Below are positions 23,486 to 35,499 of a stretch of 64,000 nucleotides of DNA, piece by piece. The first letter of the stretch is position 1, and each line of letters starts with the position of its first letter. Under the pieces are notes generated by a model, which searched no databases, was not told the origin of the DNA, and saw only the letters and a list, made by a program, of their open reading frames with translations. Made by a program: the position numbers and the translations under genes. The DNA comes from Symsagittifera roscoffensis (taxonomy: Eukaryota > Xenacoelomorpha > Acoela > Convolutidae): positions 55,575,175 to 55,639,174 of the forward strand of contig NC_087069.1 of assembly GCF_963678635.1 (NCBI RefSeq), written 5' to 3'.

Positions 23486-24143
23486 TTTTGAACGAAAAAG
23501 ACCAAAAAAATTCTATTTGGATATTTAGTTCCAAACTCTAGAAACTGAAAGAAAAATTTTTGCAAATAAGGCAAGTTTGTGTCACAATCAGGAAGTACAA
23601 TCTTAACGAGCCTTCCTTCATTCAGATTCGACTTTTCGTTGCAAAAGAGAAAGGAGCAATGAAAGAAGTTGCCTATGTCAACTATATTTCGAACAATTTC
23701 AAAGAACTGTCCAAAAGTTTAGGAGACTTTACGTTTGTTGAGAACTGTAATGTAAAAAAAAGTGTGTTATTTATCTTTTTTGTCTTGAAATTTAAGTATC
23801 TATCATCCAAAATCTTTTTCATATAGAATTCCAGTTGAACAAAATGAGATGAAATATTGGTTTTTCAAGAAAATCAATCTAAAAACTTCAAACTAAATTG
23901 AGACTTTTTTATATTGTTTTACAATAAAAAAACCAAAAAATTTTGCTAATTGTTTTAGGGTCACGAAATTTGCCAAACTTGCAGAAGTTGAACATAGACT
24001 CAAACATCTAATTTGAGTTGACTCTGCTTGATAGTACAAGAAAATTTTCCAAAGGATACCGATCCGACACCAAAAAATAAACCTTATAGAATATCGTAGA
24101 ACTAGAAAGGAATAGAAAAATTAATCAATCTTTACAACTACAA

Positions 24144-24368
24144 ATGAAGGAAAATGATAAAGGACAAATTGCTCGATACACTTTCTTCCTTACTAGGTTA
24201 TGTAGAGACATTGAAAAAAAAATTGAATCATTATTGTCAAATTCACAGTTAAAAGTGAATGTACAGAAACTGAATGAAGATCTTAGAGTTTTGAGATTTT
24301 ACAGAAATGTTTTTCGTCATATAAAAAACTTTTTGTTCCTCCTAGCACAATTTTGGAGCAGGACTTAA
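24144..24368 (+). CDS. Recurring 74-aa frame, copy 2
   Basis: Same frame as 23261-23485 with one residue changed near the C-terminus (HIKN for HIKK). Since whole units are nearly identical at the DNA level, the conservation reflects recent duplication and is not by itself evidence of selection. Confidence 0.25.
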   Translation: MKENDKGQIARYTFFLTRLCRDIEKKIESLLSNSQLKVNVQKLNEDLRVLRFYRNVFRHIKNFLFLLAQFWSRT

Positions 24369-26164
24369 TTTTGAACGAAGAAGACCAAAAAAATTCTATT
24401 TGGATATTTAGTTCCAAACTCTAGAAACTGAATGAAAAATTTTGCAAGTAAGGCAAGTTTGTGTCACAATCAGGAAGTACAATGTTAACGAGCCTTCCTT
24501 CATTCAGATTCGACTTTTCGTTGCAAAAGAGAAAGGAGCAATGAAAGAAGTTGCCTATGTCAACTATATTTCGAACAAATTCAAAGAACTGTCCAAAAGT
24601 TTAGAAGACTTTAGGTTTGTTGAGAACTGTAATGTAAAAGAAGTGTGTTATTTATCTTTTTTGTCTTGAAATTTAAGTATCTATCATCCAAAATCTTTTT
24701 CATATAGAATTCCAGTTGAACAAAATGAGATGTAATATTGGTTGTTCGTGAAATTCAATCTAAAAGCTTCAAACTAAATTGAGACTTTTTGATATTGTTT
24801 TACAATGAAAAAAAAAACAAAAAAATTTTGCTAATTGTTAAAGAGTCACAAAATTTGCCAAACTTGCAGAATTTAAACGTAGACCCACAAACATCTATTT
24901 GTGTTGACTCTGCTTGATGGTACAAGAAAATTTTTCAAAGGATACCAATCCGATACCAAAAACTAGACCTTATAGAATATCGTAGAAGTAGAAAGGAATG
25001 GAAAAATAATCAATCTTCACAACTATATAGGGAAGAGTATGATAAAGTATAAATTGCTCGATATACTTCTCTCATTACTAGGTATTGTAGAGACATCGTA
25101 AAAAAATTGTATCATTATTGTCGAATTCACAGTTAAAAATGAACGTACAGAAACTGAATGTAATTCTTAGAAACTTTGAGATTATAAAGAAAAGTTTTTC
25201 GTCAAATAGAAAAAAAAAATTTTCATTCAATCTGTACAGTTTTGGACCCGGACCTAACTTTTGATAGGAAAGGACCCAAAAATTCCTTTTGAATATTTAA
25301 TTAAATACGGAAATTCCTGTATGGATTATTTTTTTGCAAACTCTAGATTCTTTAGGTTACATGCAATTCTACATGACTCTACTTGATCTGTGAAATATAC
25401 TACAAAAAAGGCCCTAGATACTGTTATATTGCACCTTGTTTTTCCAGTTATGTTTTCTATGTCAAGCGACTGGACTATTTTTCTGTTTAACTGTTAAAAT
25501 TTTTGCTCCCTCAGTATATGCAGTGTTCAATTGTTAGTTGTTTTGACCAAAAAACTCGACAGTAAACAAAACGGTTCTGACTATTTTGGATTTTGAATGT
25601 ATTGAAAACAAAATTGTTTAAAAAGTTTGCAGTTTAAAAGAATGGACAAAATGTAGGGTATTCTTTTCGTCCTTCCAAAACTTTTGAAGCAACTTCCCAT
25701 TTTGTTTGGTGTACAAAGCATCTTCATGGTATCAGTTGGAGCAGTGGTTAAAACAACTGAGCTTGAAACTTTTTGAAAAACCTGGTAAAATCAAAAACGA
25801 TTATTTTGCAGAGGATTATGAAAAGCGTAAAATTCGGTCGGAAGTTCTGGAAACAAAGGTTTCATAGTTCATATGCAGAAGTCTTCACTCTGCACAAAGG
25901 AAAGCGTTTACTAACAAACTTCAATGATTAAGCATGTCCAAAAATTCTGAAATTGAAATTCAAAGAAAAAAAATTCGGTTGGAGATGTATCAACTACCCA
26001 TTTCGTTGGGCAAAAGCTCTTCACTGTGCAAAAAGAAAAACGTTTGCATACGGAGCATGGAAGTTTTATAACGAATTATGATTTATAATTATCTTATTGT
26101 CACACTTTTTGAAATTTAGTTGAAAGTTTTTGCCAATAAAGCAGCAGCCATCTGGCAAAACGGT

Positions 26165-28490
26165 TGAACAAAATGAGATGAAATATTGGTTTTTCAAGAA
26201 ATTCAATCTAAAAACTTCAAACTAAATTGAGACTTTTTTATATTGTTTTACAATAAAAAAACCAAAAAATTTTGCTAATTGTTTTAGGGTCACAAAATTT
26301 GCCAAACTTGCAGAAGTTGAACATAGACTCAAACATCTAATTTGAGTTGACTCTGCTTGATAGTACAAGAAAATTTTTCAAAGGATACCGATCCGACACC
26401 AAAAAATAAACCTTATAGAATATCGTAGAACTAGAAAGGAATGGAAAATTAATCAATCTTTACAACTACAAATGAAGGAAAATGATAAAGGACAAATTGC
26501 TCGATACACTTTCTTCCTTACTAGGTTATGTAGAGACATTGAAAAAAAAATTGAATCATTATTGTCAAATTCACAGTTAAAAGTGAACGTACAGAAACTG
26601 AATGAAGATCTTAGAGTTTTGAGATTTTACAGAAATGTTTTTCGTCATATAAAAAAGTTTTTGTTTCTCCTAGCACAATTTTGGAGCAGGACTTAATTTT
26701 GAACGAAGAAGACCAAAAAAATTCTATTTGGATATTTAGTTCCAAACTCTAGAAACTGAATGAAAAATTTTTGCAAGTAAGGCAAGTTTGTGTCACAATC
26801 AGGAAGTACAATGTTAACGAGCCTTCCTTCATTCAGATTCGACTTTTCGTTGCAAAAGAGAAAGTAGCAATGAAAGAAGTTGCCTATGTCAACTATATTT
26901 CGAACAAATTCAAAGAACTGTCCAAAAGTTTAGAAGACTTTAGGTTTGTTGAGAATTGTAATGTAAAAAAAGTGTGTTATTTATCTTTTTTGTCTTGAAA
27001 TTTAAGTATCTATCATCCAAAATCTTTTTCATATAGAATTCCAGTTGAACAAAATGAGATGAAATAATGGTTTTTCAAGAAATGCAATCAAAAAACTTCA
27101 AACTAAATTGAGACTTTTTTATATTGTCTTACAATAAAAAAACCAAAAAATTTTGCTAATTGTTAAAGAGTCACAAAATTAGCCAAACTTGCAGAATTTA
27201 AACGTAGACCCAAAAACATCTATTTGTGTTGACTCTGCTTGATGGTACAAGAAAATTTTTCAAAGGATACCAATCCGATACCAAAAAATAGACCTTATAG
27301 AATATCGTAGAAGTAGAAAGGAATGGAAAAATAATCAATCTTCACAACTATATAGGGAAGAGTATGATAAAGTATAAATTGCTCGATATACTTCTCTCAT
27401 TACTAGGTATTGTAGAGACATCGTAAAAAAATTGTATCATTATTGTCGAATTCACAGTTAAAAATGAACGTACAGAAACTGTATGTAATTCTTAGAAACT
27501 TTGAGATTATAAAGAAAAGTTTTTCGTCAAATAGAAAAAAAAATTTTTCATTCAATCTGTACAGTTTTGGACCCGGACATAACTTTTGATAGGAAAGGAC
27601 CCAAAAATTCCTTTTGAATATTTAATTAAATACGGAAATTCCTGTATGGATTATTTTTTTGCAAACTCTAGATTCTTTAGGTTACATGCAATTCTACATG
27701 ACTCTACTTGATCTGTGAAATATACTACAAAAAAGGCCCTAGATACTGTTATATTGCACCTTGTTTTTCCAGTTATGTTTTCTATGTCAAGCGACTGGAC
27801 TATTTTTCTGTTTAAATGTTAAAATTTTTTCTCCCTCAGTATATGCAGTGTTCAATTGTTAGTTGTTTTGACCAAAAAACTCGACAGTAAACAAAACGAT
27901 TCTGACTATTTTGGATTTTGAATGTATTGAAAACAAAATTGTTTAAAAAGTTTGCAGTTTAGAAGAATGGACAAAATGTAGGGTATTGTTTTCGTCCTTC
28001 CAAAAATTTTGAAGCAACTTCCCATTTTGTTTGGTGTACAAAGCATCTTCATGGTATCAGTTGGAGCAGTGGTTAAAACAACTGAGCTTGAAAATTTTTG
28101 AAAAACCTGGTAAAATCAAAAACGATTATTTTGCAGAGGATTATGAAAAGCGTAAAATTCGGTCGGAAGTTCTGGAAACAAAGGTTTCATAGTTCATATG
28201 CAGAAGTCTTCACTCTGCACAAAGGAAAGCGTTTACTAACAAACTTCAATGATTAAGCATGTCCAAAAATTCTGAAATTGAAATTCAAAGAAAAAAAAAG
28301 CGGTTGGAGATGTATCAACTACCCATTTCGTTGGGCAAAAGCTCTTCACTGTGCAAAAAGAAAAACGTTTGCATACGGAGCATGGACGTTTTATAACGAA
28401 TTATGATTTATAATTATCTTATTGTCACACTTTTTGAAATTTAGTTGAAAGTTTCTGCCAATAAAGCAGCAGCCATCTGGCAAAACGGTT
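26165..28490. repeat. Higher-order repeat lacking the left module, plus spacer
   Basis: It begins abruptly in mid-unit: AAAACGGTTGAACAAAATGA at 26158 joins the end of a spacer to the middle of a unit. It then has one full unit (anchor about 26783) and the third spacer block (27708-28490). The junction marks a recombination or deletion breakpoint. It contains the 74-aa frame at 26472-26696 and the 75-aa frame at 26771-26998. Confidence 0.8.
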
Positions 28491-31400
28491 TTTGCATAGA
28501 GTTATGGATCAATATGAAGCTCATTAAAAATTTTTTTCTACAAACATTCCATATTTGTTACTAATTTCATATATGGAAATCGAGATGACTTACACTTTTT
28601 ACTTTTTTTTAATTTAGTCATTTCTCTCTTTTCTCCTCGTCTGATTGGTTTGCTCCTCTATTTACAATGTACTCAAGAAAGTACACTAGTCCCAATTACA
28701 TTGTATTTTTAAAAACTCAAACAAGAAGTGAGAGACTTGCTTGGTCCCAAAAAGGCAGCAAATATATTTTGGTGAAAAAGAAGAGGAAGCAATCAATGCA
28801 ATCAGAAATGCTGTTATTCAGGATACTGAAAACCTTGAACTTAATCCTGTATTGGAACTCAATTCTGAGAAAGAGTCAACTATGGATCCGGAGCCTGCCA
28901 ACTGCAACAAAACCTATGACATAGCATTTTACAAAATAAAGCAAGTTTGTGTCACAATCAAGAATTACAATGTTAACGAGCCTCCCTTCTTTCAGATTCG
29001 AATCATCGTTGCAAAAGAGAAAGAAGCAATGAAAGAAGTTGCCTATGTCAACTATATTTTGAACAAATTAGGAGACTTTACGTTTGTTGAGAACTGTAAT
29101 GTAAAAAAAGTGTGTTATTTATCTTTTTTGTCTTGAAATTTAAGTATCAATCATCCAAAATCTTTTTCATATAGAATTTCAGTTGAACAAAATGAGATGA
29201 AATATTGGTTTTTCAAGAAATTCAATCTAAAAACTTCAAACTAAATTGAGACTTTTTTATATTGTTTTACAATAAAAAAACCAAAAAATTTTGCTAATTG
29301 TTTTAGGGTCACAAAATTTGCCAAACTTGCAGAAGTTGAACGTAGACTCACAAACATCTAAATTGAGTTGACTCTGCTTGATGGTACAAGAAAGTTTTTC
29401 AAAGGATACCGATCCGATACCAAAAAATAAACCTTATAGAATATCGTAGAACTAGAAAGGAATGGAAAATTAATCAACCTTTACAACTACAAATGAAGGA
29501 AAATGATAAAGGACAAATTGCTCGATACACTTTCTTCCTTACTAGGTTATGTAGAGACATTGAAAAAAAAATTGAATCATTATTGTCAAATTCACAGTTA
29601 AAAGTGAACGTACAGAAACTGAATGAAGATCTTAGAGTTTTGAGATTTTACAGAAATGTTTTTCGTCATATAAAAAAGTTTTTGTTTCTACAAGCACAAT
29701 TTTGGAGCAGGACCTAATTTTGAAAGAAAAAGACCAAAAAAATTCTATTTGGATATTTAGTTCCAAACTCTAGAAACTTAATGAAAAATTTTTGCAAATA
29801 AGGCAAGTTTGTGTCACAATCAAGAAGTACAATGTTAACGAGCCTCCCTTCATTCAGATTCGACTCTTCGTTGCAAAAGAGAAAGAAGCAATGAAAGAAG
29901 TTGCCTATAACAACTATATATTGAACAAATTCAAAGAACTGTCTAAAAATTTAGGAGACTTTACGTTTGTTGAGAACTGTAATGTAAAACAAAGTGTGTT
30001 ATTTATCTTTTTTGTCTTGAAATTTAAGTATCAATCATCCAAAATCTTTTTCATATAGAATTTCAGTTGAACAAAATGAGATGAAATATTGGTTTTTCAA
30101 GAAATTCAATCTAAAAACTTCAAACTAAATTGAGACTTTTTTATATTGTTTTACAATAAAAAAAAACAAAAAATTTGCTAAATGTTAAAGGGTCACAAAA
30201 TTTGCCAAACTTGCAGAATTTGAACGTAGACTCACAAACATTTGTGTTGGCTCTACTTGACGATACGAGAAAATTTTTCAAAGGATACCGATCCGATACC
30301 AAAAAATAGACCTTATAGAATATCGTAGAACTAGAAAGGAATGGAAAAATAATCAATCTTTACAACTACAAACGGAGGAACATGATAAAGGATAAATTGC
30401 TCGATATACTTCCTTCCTTACTAGGTTATGTAGAGACATTGAAAAAAAATTGTATCATTTTTGTCAAATTCACAGTTAAAAGTGAACGTACAGAAACTGA
30501 ATGAATATTTTAGAGTTCTGAGATTTTAAAGAAATGTTTTTCGTCATATAAAAAAATTTTTATTTCTACTAGCACAGTTTTGGAGCAGGACTTAATTTTG
30601 AAAGAAAAAGACCAAAAAATTCCATTTTGATATTTAGTTCCAAACTCTAGAAACTGAATGAAAATTTTTTGCAAATAAGGCAAGTTTGTGTCACATTCAA
30701 GAAGTACAATGTTAACGTGCGTCCCTTCTTTCAGATTCGACTCTTCGTTGCAAAAGAGAAAAAAGCAATGAAAGAAGTTGCCTATGTCAACTATATTTTG
30801 AACAAATTCAAAGAACTGTCTAAAAGTTTAGGAGACTCTACGTTTGTTGAGAACTGTAAAGTAAAAAAAAGTGTGTTATTTATCTTTTTTGTCTTGAAAT
30901 TTAAGTATCTATCATCCAAAATCTTTTTCATATAGAATTCCAGTTGAACAAAATGAGATGAAATATTGGTTTTTCAAGAAAATCAATCTAAAAACTTCAA
31001 ATTAAATTGAGACTTTTTTATATTGTTTTACAATAAAAAAACCAAAAAATTTTGCTAATTGTTTTAGGGTCACAAAATTTGCCAAACTTGCAGAAGTTGA
31101 ACATAGACTCAAACATCTAATTTGAGTTGACTCTGCTTGATAGTACAAGAAAATTTTCCAAAGGATACCGATCCGACACCAAAAAATAAACCTTATAGAA
31201 TATCGTAGAACTAGAAAGGAATGGAAAAATAATCAATCTTTACAACTACAAACGGAGGAACATGATAAAGGATAAATTGCTCGATATACTTCCTTCCTTA
31301 CTAGGTCATGTAGAGACATTGAAAAAAAATTGTATCATTTTTGTCAAATTCACAGTTAAAAGTGAACGTACAGAAACTGAATGAATATTTTAGAGTTCTG

Positions 31401-33230
31401 AGATTTTAAAGAAATGTTTTTCGTCATATAAAAAAGTTTTTATTTCTACTAGCACAGTTTTGGAGCAGGACTTAATTTTGAAAGAAAAAGACCAAAAAAT
31501 TCTATTTTGATATTTAGTTCCAAACTCTAGAAACTGAATGAAAATTTTTTGCAAATAAGGCAAGTTTGTGTCACATTCAAGAAGTACAATGTTAACGTGC
31601 GTCCCTTCTTTCAGATTCGACTCTTCGTTGCAAAAGAGAAAAAAGCAATGAAAGAAGTTGCCTATGTCAACTATATTTTGAACAAATTCAAAGAACTGTC
31701 TAAAAGTTTAGGAGACTCTACGTTTGTTGAGAACTGTAATGTAAAAAAAAGTGTGTTATTTATCTTTTTTATCTTGAAATTTAAGTATCTATCATCCAAA
31801 ATCTTTTTCATATAGAATTCCAGTTGAACAAAATGAGATGAAATATTGGTTTTTCAAGAAATTCAATCTGAAAACTTCAAACTAAATTGAGACCTTTTTA
31901 TATTGTTTTACAATAAAAAAACCAAAAATTTTTGCTAATTGTTATAGGGTCACAAAGTTTGCCAAACTTGCAGAATTTGAACGTAGACTCAAAAACATCT
32001 ATTTTGTGTTGACTCTGCTTGAAGGTACAAGAAAATTTTTCAAAGGATACCAATCCGATACCAAAAAATAGACCTTATAGAATATCGTAGAAGTAGAAAG
32101 GAATGGAAAAATAATCAATCTTCACAACTATATAGGGAAGAGTATGATAAAGGATAAATTGCTCGATATACTTCTCTCATTACTAGGTAAAAAAATTGTA
32201 AAAAATTGTATCATTATTGTCGAATTCGCAGTTAAAAATGAGCGTACAGAAACTTAATGAAATTCTTAGAAACTTTGAGATTATAAAGAAAAGTTTTTCG
32301 CCAAATAGACAAAAAAAAGTTTTGTTTCAACCTGTACAGTTTTGGACCCGGTCATAATTTTTGATAGAAAAGGACCCAAAAATTTCTTTTTGATTTTTAA
32401 TTAAATACGGAAATTCCTGTATGGATTATGTTTTTGCAAACTCTAGATTCTTTAGGTTACATGCAATTCTACATGACTCTACTTGATTTGTGAAATATAC
32501 TACAAAAAAGCCGTAGATACTGTTATATTGCACCTAGTTTTTCCAGTTATGTTTTCTGTGTCAAGCGACTGGACTACTTTTCTCTTCAAATGTTAAAATT
32601 TTTGCTCCCTCAGTAATGCAGTGTTGAATTGTTAGTTGTTTTGACCAAAAAACTCGACAGTAAACAAAACGATTCTGTCTATTTTGGATTTTGAATGTAT
32701 TGAAAACAAAATTGTTTAAAAAGTTTGCAATTTAGAAGAATGGACAAAATGTAGGGTACTCTTTTCGTCCTTCCAAAAGTTTTGAAGCGACTTCCCATTT
32801 TGTTCGGTGTACAAAACATCTTCATGGTATCAGTTGGAGCAGTGGTTAAAAAAACTGAGCTTGAAAATTTTTGAAAAACCTGGTAAAATCAAAAACGATT
32901 ATTTTGCAGAGGATTATGAAAAGCGTAAAATTCGGTCGGAAGTTCTGGAAACAAAGGTTTCATAGTTCATATGCAGAAGTCTTCACTCTGCACAAAGGAA
33001 AGCGTTTACTAACAAACTTCTATGATTAAGCATGTCCAAAAATTCTGAAATTGAAATTCAAAGATAAAAAATGCGGTTGAAGATATATCAACTACCCATT
33101 TTGTCGTGCAAAAGCTCTTCACTGTGCAGAAAGGACAACGTTTGCATACGGAACATGGATGTTTTCAACGAATAGTGAATTATAATAATCTTGTTGTCAC
33201 ACCTTTTTTGATTTTTAATTGAAAATTATT
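28490..33230. repeat. Higher-order repeat with four ~880-bp units and a spacer
   Basis: It has a left module (28490-28935), units anchored at about 28941, 29805, 30682 and 31562 (spacing 864, 877 and 880 bp), then the last spacer (about 32488-33230). The units at 30.7 and 31.6 kb are almost identical. The open frames are 28741-29136, 29493-29717, 29792-30058, 30669-30935 and 31549-31815; the 74-aa frame is broken in the last two units. Confidence 0.85.
28741..29136 (+). CDS. Array-encoded frame, second copy of the 22310-type protein
   Basis: It encodes the same protein-like segment as 22310-22945 (YFGEKEEEAINAIRNAVIQD, then CNKTYDIAFYKIKQ), with a short internal deletion before LGDFTFVENCNV. 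The frame is maintained from the KEEE segment to FVENCNV, where an intron-like AT-rich stretch follows. Function unknown. Confidence 0.3.
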   Translation: MVPKRQQIYFGEKEEEAINAIRNAVIQDTENLELNPVLELNSEKESTMDPEPANCNKTYDIAFYKIKQVCVTIKNYNVNEPPFFQIRIIVAKEKEAMKEVAYVNYILNKLGDFTFVENCNVKKVCYLSFLS

Positions 33231-33489
33231 GTCATTTTTGTCTCTCTAGAGTTAAGTTGATTGATGAAGAAAATTATGTACAAAAATCATGGAAGATGTT
33301 TGGACATACAAGTCATGGATCTTTTTTAGCTTTCTTGTGCCAATTTCTTGTTATGGTTTTCATGTTAGTATGTGCAATCGTTCGAAGAATGTTATCCACA
33401 AATTGTGAAGAAACGACCCTTTAGGAAGCTATCTTATCAAGCATATTCGGTTACCTTTTACCTTCTCCAAGGCTATGAATGAAACAATA
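33231..33489 (+). other. Junction between repeat array and right virus-like element
   Basis: AT-rich transition. An open stretch of about 57 codons (from about 33250, KLIDEENYVQKSWKM and on) ends near 33421 without a recognised domain. An element terminus may be here, but no inverted repeat was identified. Confidence 0.35.
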
Positions 33490-34285
33490 TCTAACAAAGA
33501 ACGAAATTTATTTCCCTAGTTGGTCCACGTGGATCTGAAAAACTTTGTCTTCTTTTTGAATGGCTGGAAAAATTTGGTACTTTTCAACCAGCATTTCACA
33601 AAAATTTCTACTTTTATCAATTTTGTCAACCTCATTATTGTCAAACGCAAACAAAAAAACCTTTAATTTAACCAAAGAGTAGATTTTGATTGATTGAGAA
33701 CCTTCCTAGTAACGGAACTAAGTATCTGCTTGTTTTTGACGATTCTTGTGAAGAAGTTTCAAACTCCAAACAATTTGAAATATTTGCCACTGCTGGAAGA
33801 CACAGGCGTCTGAATACAATATAATTCACACACAATTTTTTTTCATCAAAATAAATTGGGAAGAGTTGTAGAGTTACAAAACAAGCATAAAGTCTAGTTC
33901 AAGTTACCGTGAGATGTTTTACAAAACAATACATCGAGTCAAATAGGAATTGGATCTCAATTGAAATCAGTCAATCGTTTATCAATCAGAAAGTGCAGTT
34001 TCAATAAATCGAAAAATTCGATTAAAATCAAGAAAAAGAGGACATTTTACCCATAAACCTTGATTCAAAATACAATGCTGTACGGGCAAGGCTTACACCG
34101 AGTAACAATAAGCACCTCATTGATTTAATTTTGATTTCTTCTAGAATTAAACTGAGTCAGTCAGAAAACATCATTTTAGATAATCGAGATAAAAAGGAAT
34201 CTATTATAGATTTTGTGTGTGCATCAAAGCAAAAAAAAACGATTTTCTTGATATTTTTCTTAGCATTTGGGAAGCAAATCAAATA
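33490..34285 (+). pseudogene. Packaging-ATPase remnant (FtsK/HerA/A32-like) of the right virus-like element
   Basis: KFISLVGPRGSEKLCLLFEW starts at about 33504 and has the shape of a Walker A loop, but the GSGKT core is changed to GSEKL. It is followed by GTFQPAFHKNFYFYQFC, typical of these viral ATPases. KYLLVFDDSCEEVSNSKQF at about 33722 is the Walker B segment (VFDD), followed by ATAGRHRRLNT. Further pieces (NKLGRVVELQNKHKV, then NNTSSQIGIGSQL) follow to about 33970 with stops. The pieces keep the right order, so this is one gene decayed by point changes and small indels. The ATPase would have pumped DNA into capsids. No equivalent is visible beside the left module. Confidence 0.65.
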
Positions 34286-34289
34286 CCAC

Positions 34290-35240
34290 TCAAACTTTTA
34301 ATCAACCAGATTGCCCAAGCAAAAGACAGATGAACTTGGATACGTTTCAAAATTTGAAAAGGTAAGACCTAGTAGATTGTATTCAAGGGGTAGAGCTACG
34401 TACGGGTCTGTGCAAAATCTGAGTAAAGCGAGCCTTATTATTAAAAAAGAAAGTAGAACAATTTTCACCAATCTAGGACTCGTATACAAAATTTGGTTCA
34501 GCAATCAGACGTTTACCAGGACTTCAAGCTTTTTCAAATTAAATCAAGGAAACTTGGTGTATAGACTTGGCTTTTGTAGTCAAGTTAGATAGTCAAAACA
34601 AATAAGTTAGTCATTTATCAGTTGCTGTAGACTTTTTTTCGAGATTTGTTGGAGATCAAACAATGAAAATAAAGTGTCCAAAAACACTTTGCAAGCTTTC
34701 AAAAAATTGATTTCTCGAAAAAACAGTCCTGAAAAGCTTTGTGAGGTTGATAGAGATACAAAATCTGAAGGGTGTTTCAAAAAACTTTGAAGGGAGAAAG
34801 ACATTGAAGTTTACTCAACAATCAGTCAAACAAAAGCTACATTTGCAGAGAGAGCAATTCAGTGTTTGAAACATAATTATCATTACATTGATGATGATGA
34901 TGTTGAAAAAATTGTTCTCAAATTGCAACAGTTTGTTTCTACCATGAACCGTCGCAAAAATCACTGTTCTGAAAAATCTCCGAGAGACGTGAAGAATAAT
35001 GAATTTTTTTGTTTTGTATAACAAATCATTCATGAAAACATTAAAACACATTTCCAAATTTGGGATAGAGTGAGAATTTTGAAAGATTATATTCCCTTTC
35101 AAAAAACAAACAAGCCACAGTTTATCGGTGAAATATTTGAAATATCATCAATATCAACAAAGAAACCGGCGACATATACCATCAAAAATCTCAAAAAAGA
35201 AGAATTCTAGACAAATTTCACAAAAAACTGAAGAAATGTT
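34290..35240 (+). pseudogene. DDE integrase remnant (F54H12.3-like, retroviral-type fold)
   Basis: 34311-34592 contains SRLYSRGRATYGSVQNLSKA, a typical region before the core. In another frame ETWCIDLAFVVKL (about 34546) supplies the first catalytic Asp. EVDRDTKSEGCFKK (about 34743) fits the second Asp. YSTISQTKATFAERAIQCLK (about 34811) supplies the Glu, then FVSTMNRRKNHCSEKSPRDV. The tail to about 35240 resembles the SH3-like end (TGDIYHQKSQKRRILDKF). C. elegans F54H12.3 is annotated as a transposon-derived protein of this kind and neighbours F54H12.2. Multiple frame changes and stops make this copy dead. Confidence 0.65.
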
Positions 35241-35499
35241 CAGATTAAAGGTACATCGTTTTTAAGTTAATTTTTTATCAATCAGTAACCATGGATTTTT
35301 TCACTAATGAGTTAGTTTCTCAGGCTTCTTTTAACTGTTTTCCGAATACTAGTTTTAGCTCTTTTTTTTCGAGTTTCTACTGAAACAAATACATCCTGAA
35401 AGAAAAATGGGAACTTGCTATTTCAGAAAAATCGTATCCTTCATTATACCAAAACGTTACTGAAGGAAATTTTTTTTAATACAAACGAAAGCAAAACCT

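Larger units (their letters stand above)
22255..26165. repeat. Higher-order repeat with three ~880-bp units and a spacer
   Basis: It consists of a left module (22255-22685), units anchored at CAAGTTTGTGTCACAATCA (about 22690, 23572 and 24453; spacing 881 bp each), then a spacer block (about 25385-26165). Adjacent units are nearly identical while the flanking pieces match other higher-order repeats, as expected from unequal crossing-over. It contains the frames 22310-22945, 23261-23485, 23560-23826, 24144-24368 and 24442-24669. Confidence 0.85.

Noticed and set aside
17534-33230. Search for a protein-primed DNA polymerase B of the virus-like elements
   Set aside because: I could not find the expected polymerase motifs in any frame of the array or its flanks, so no polymerase is claimed.
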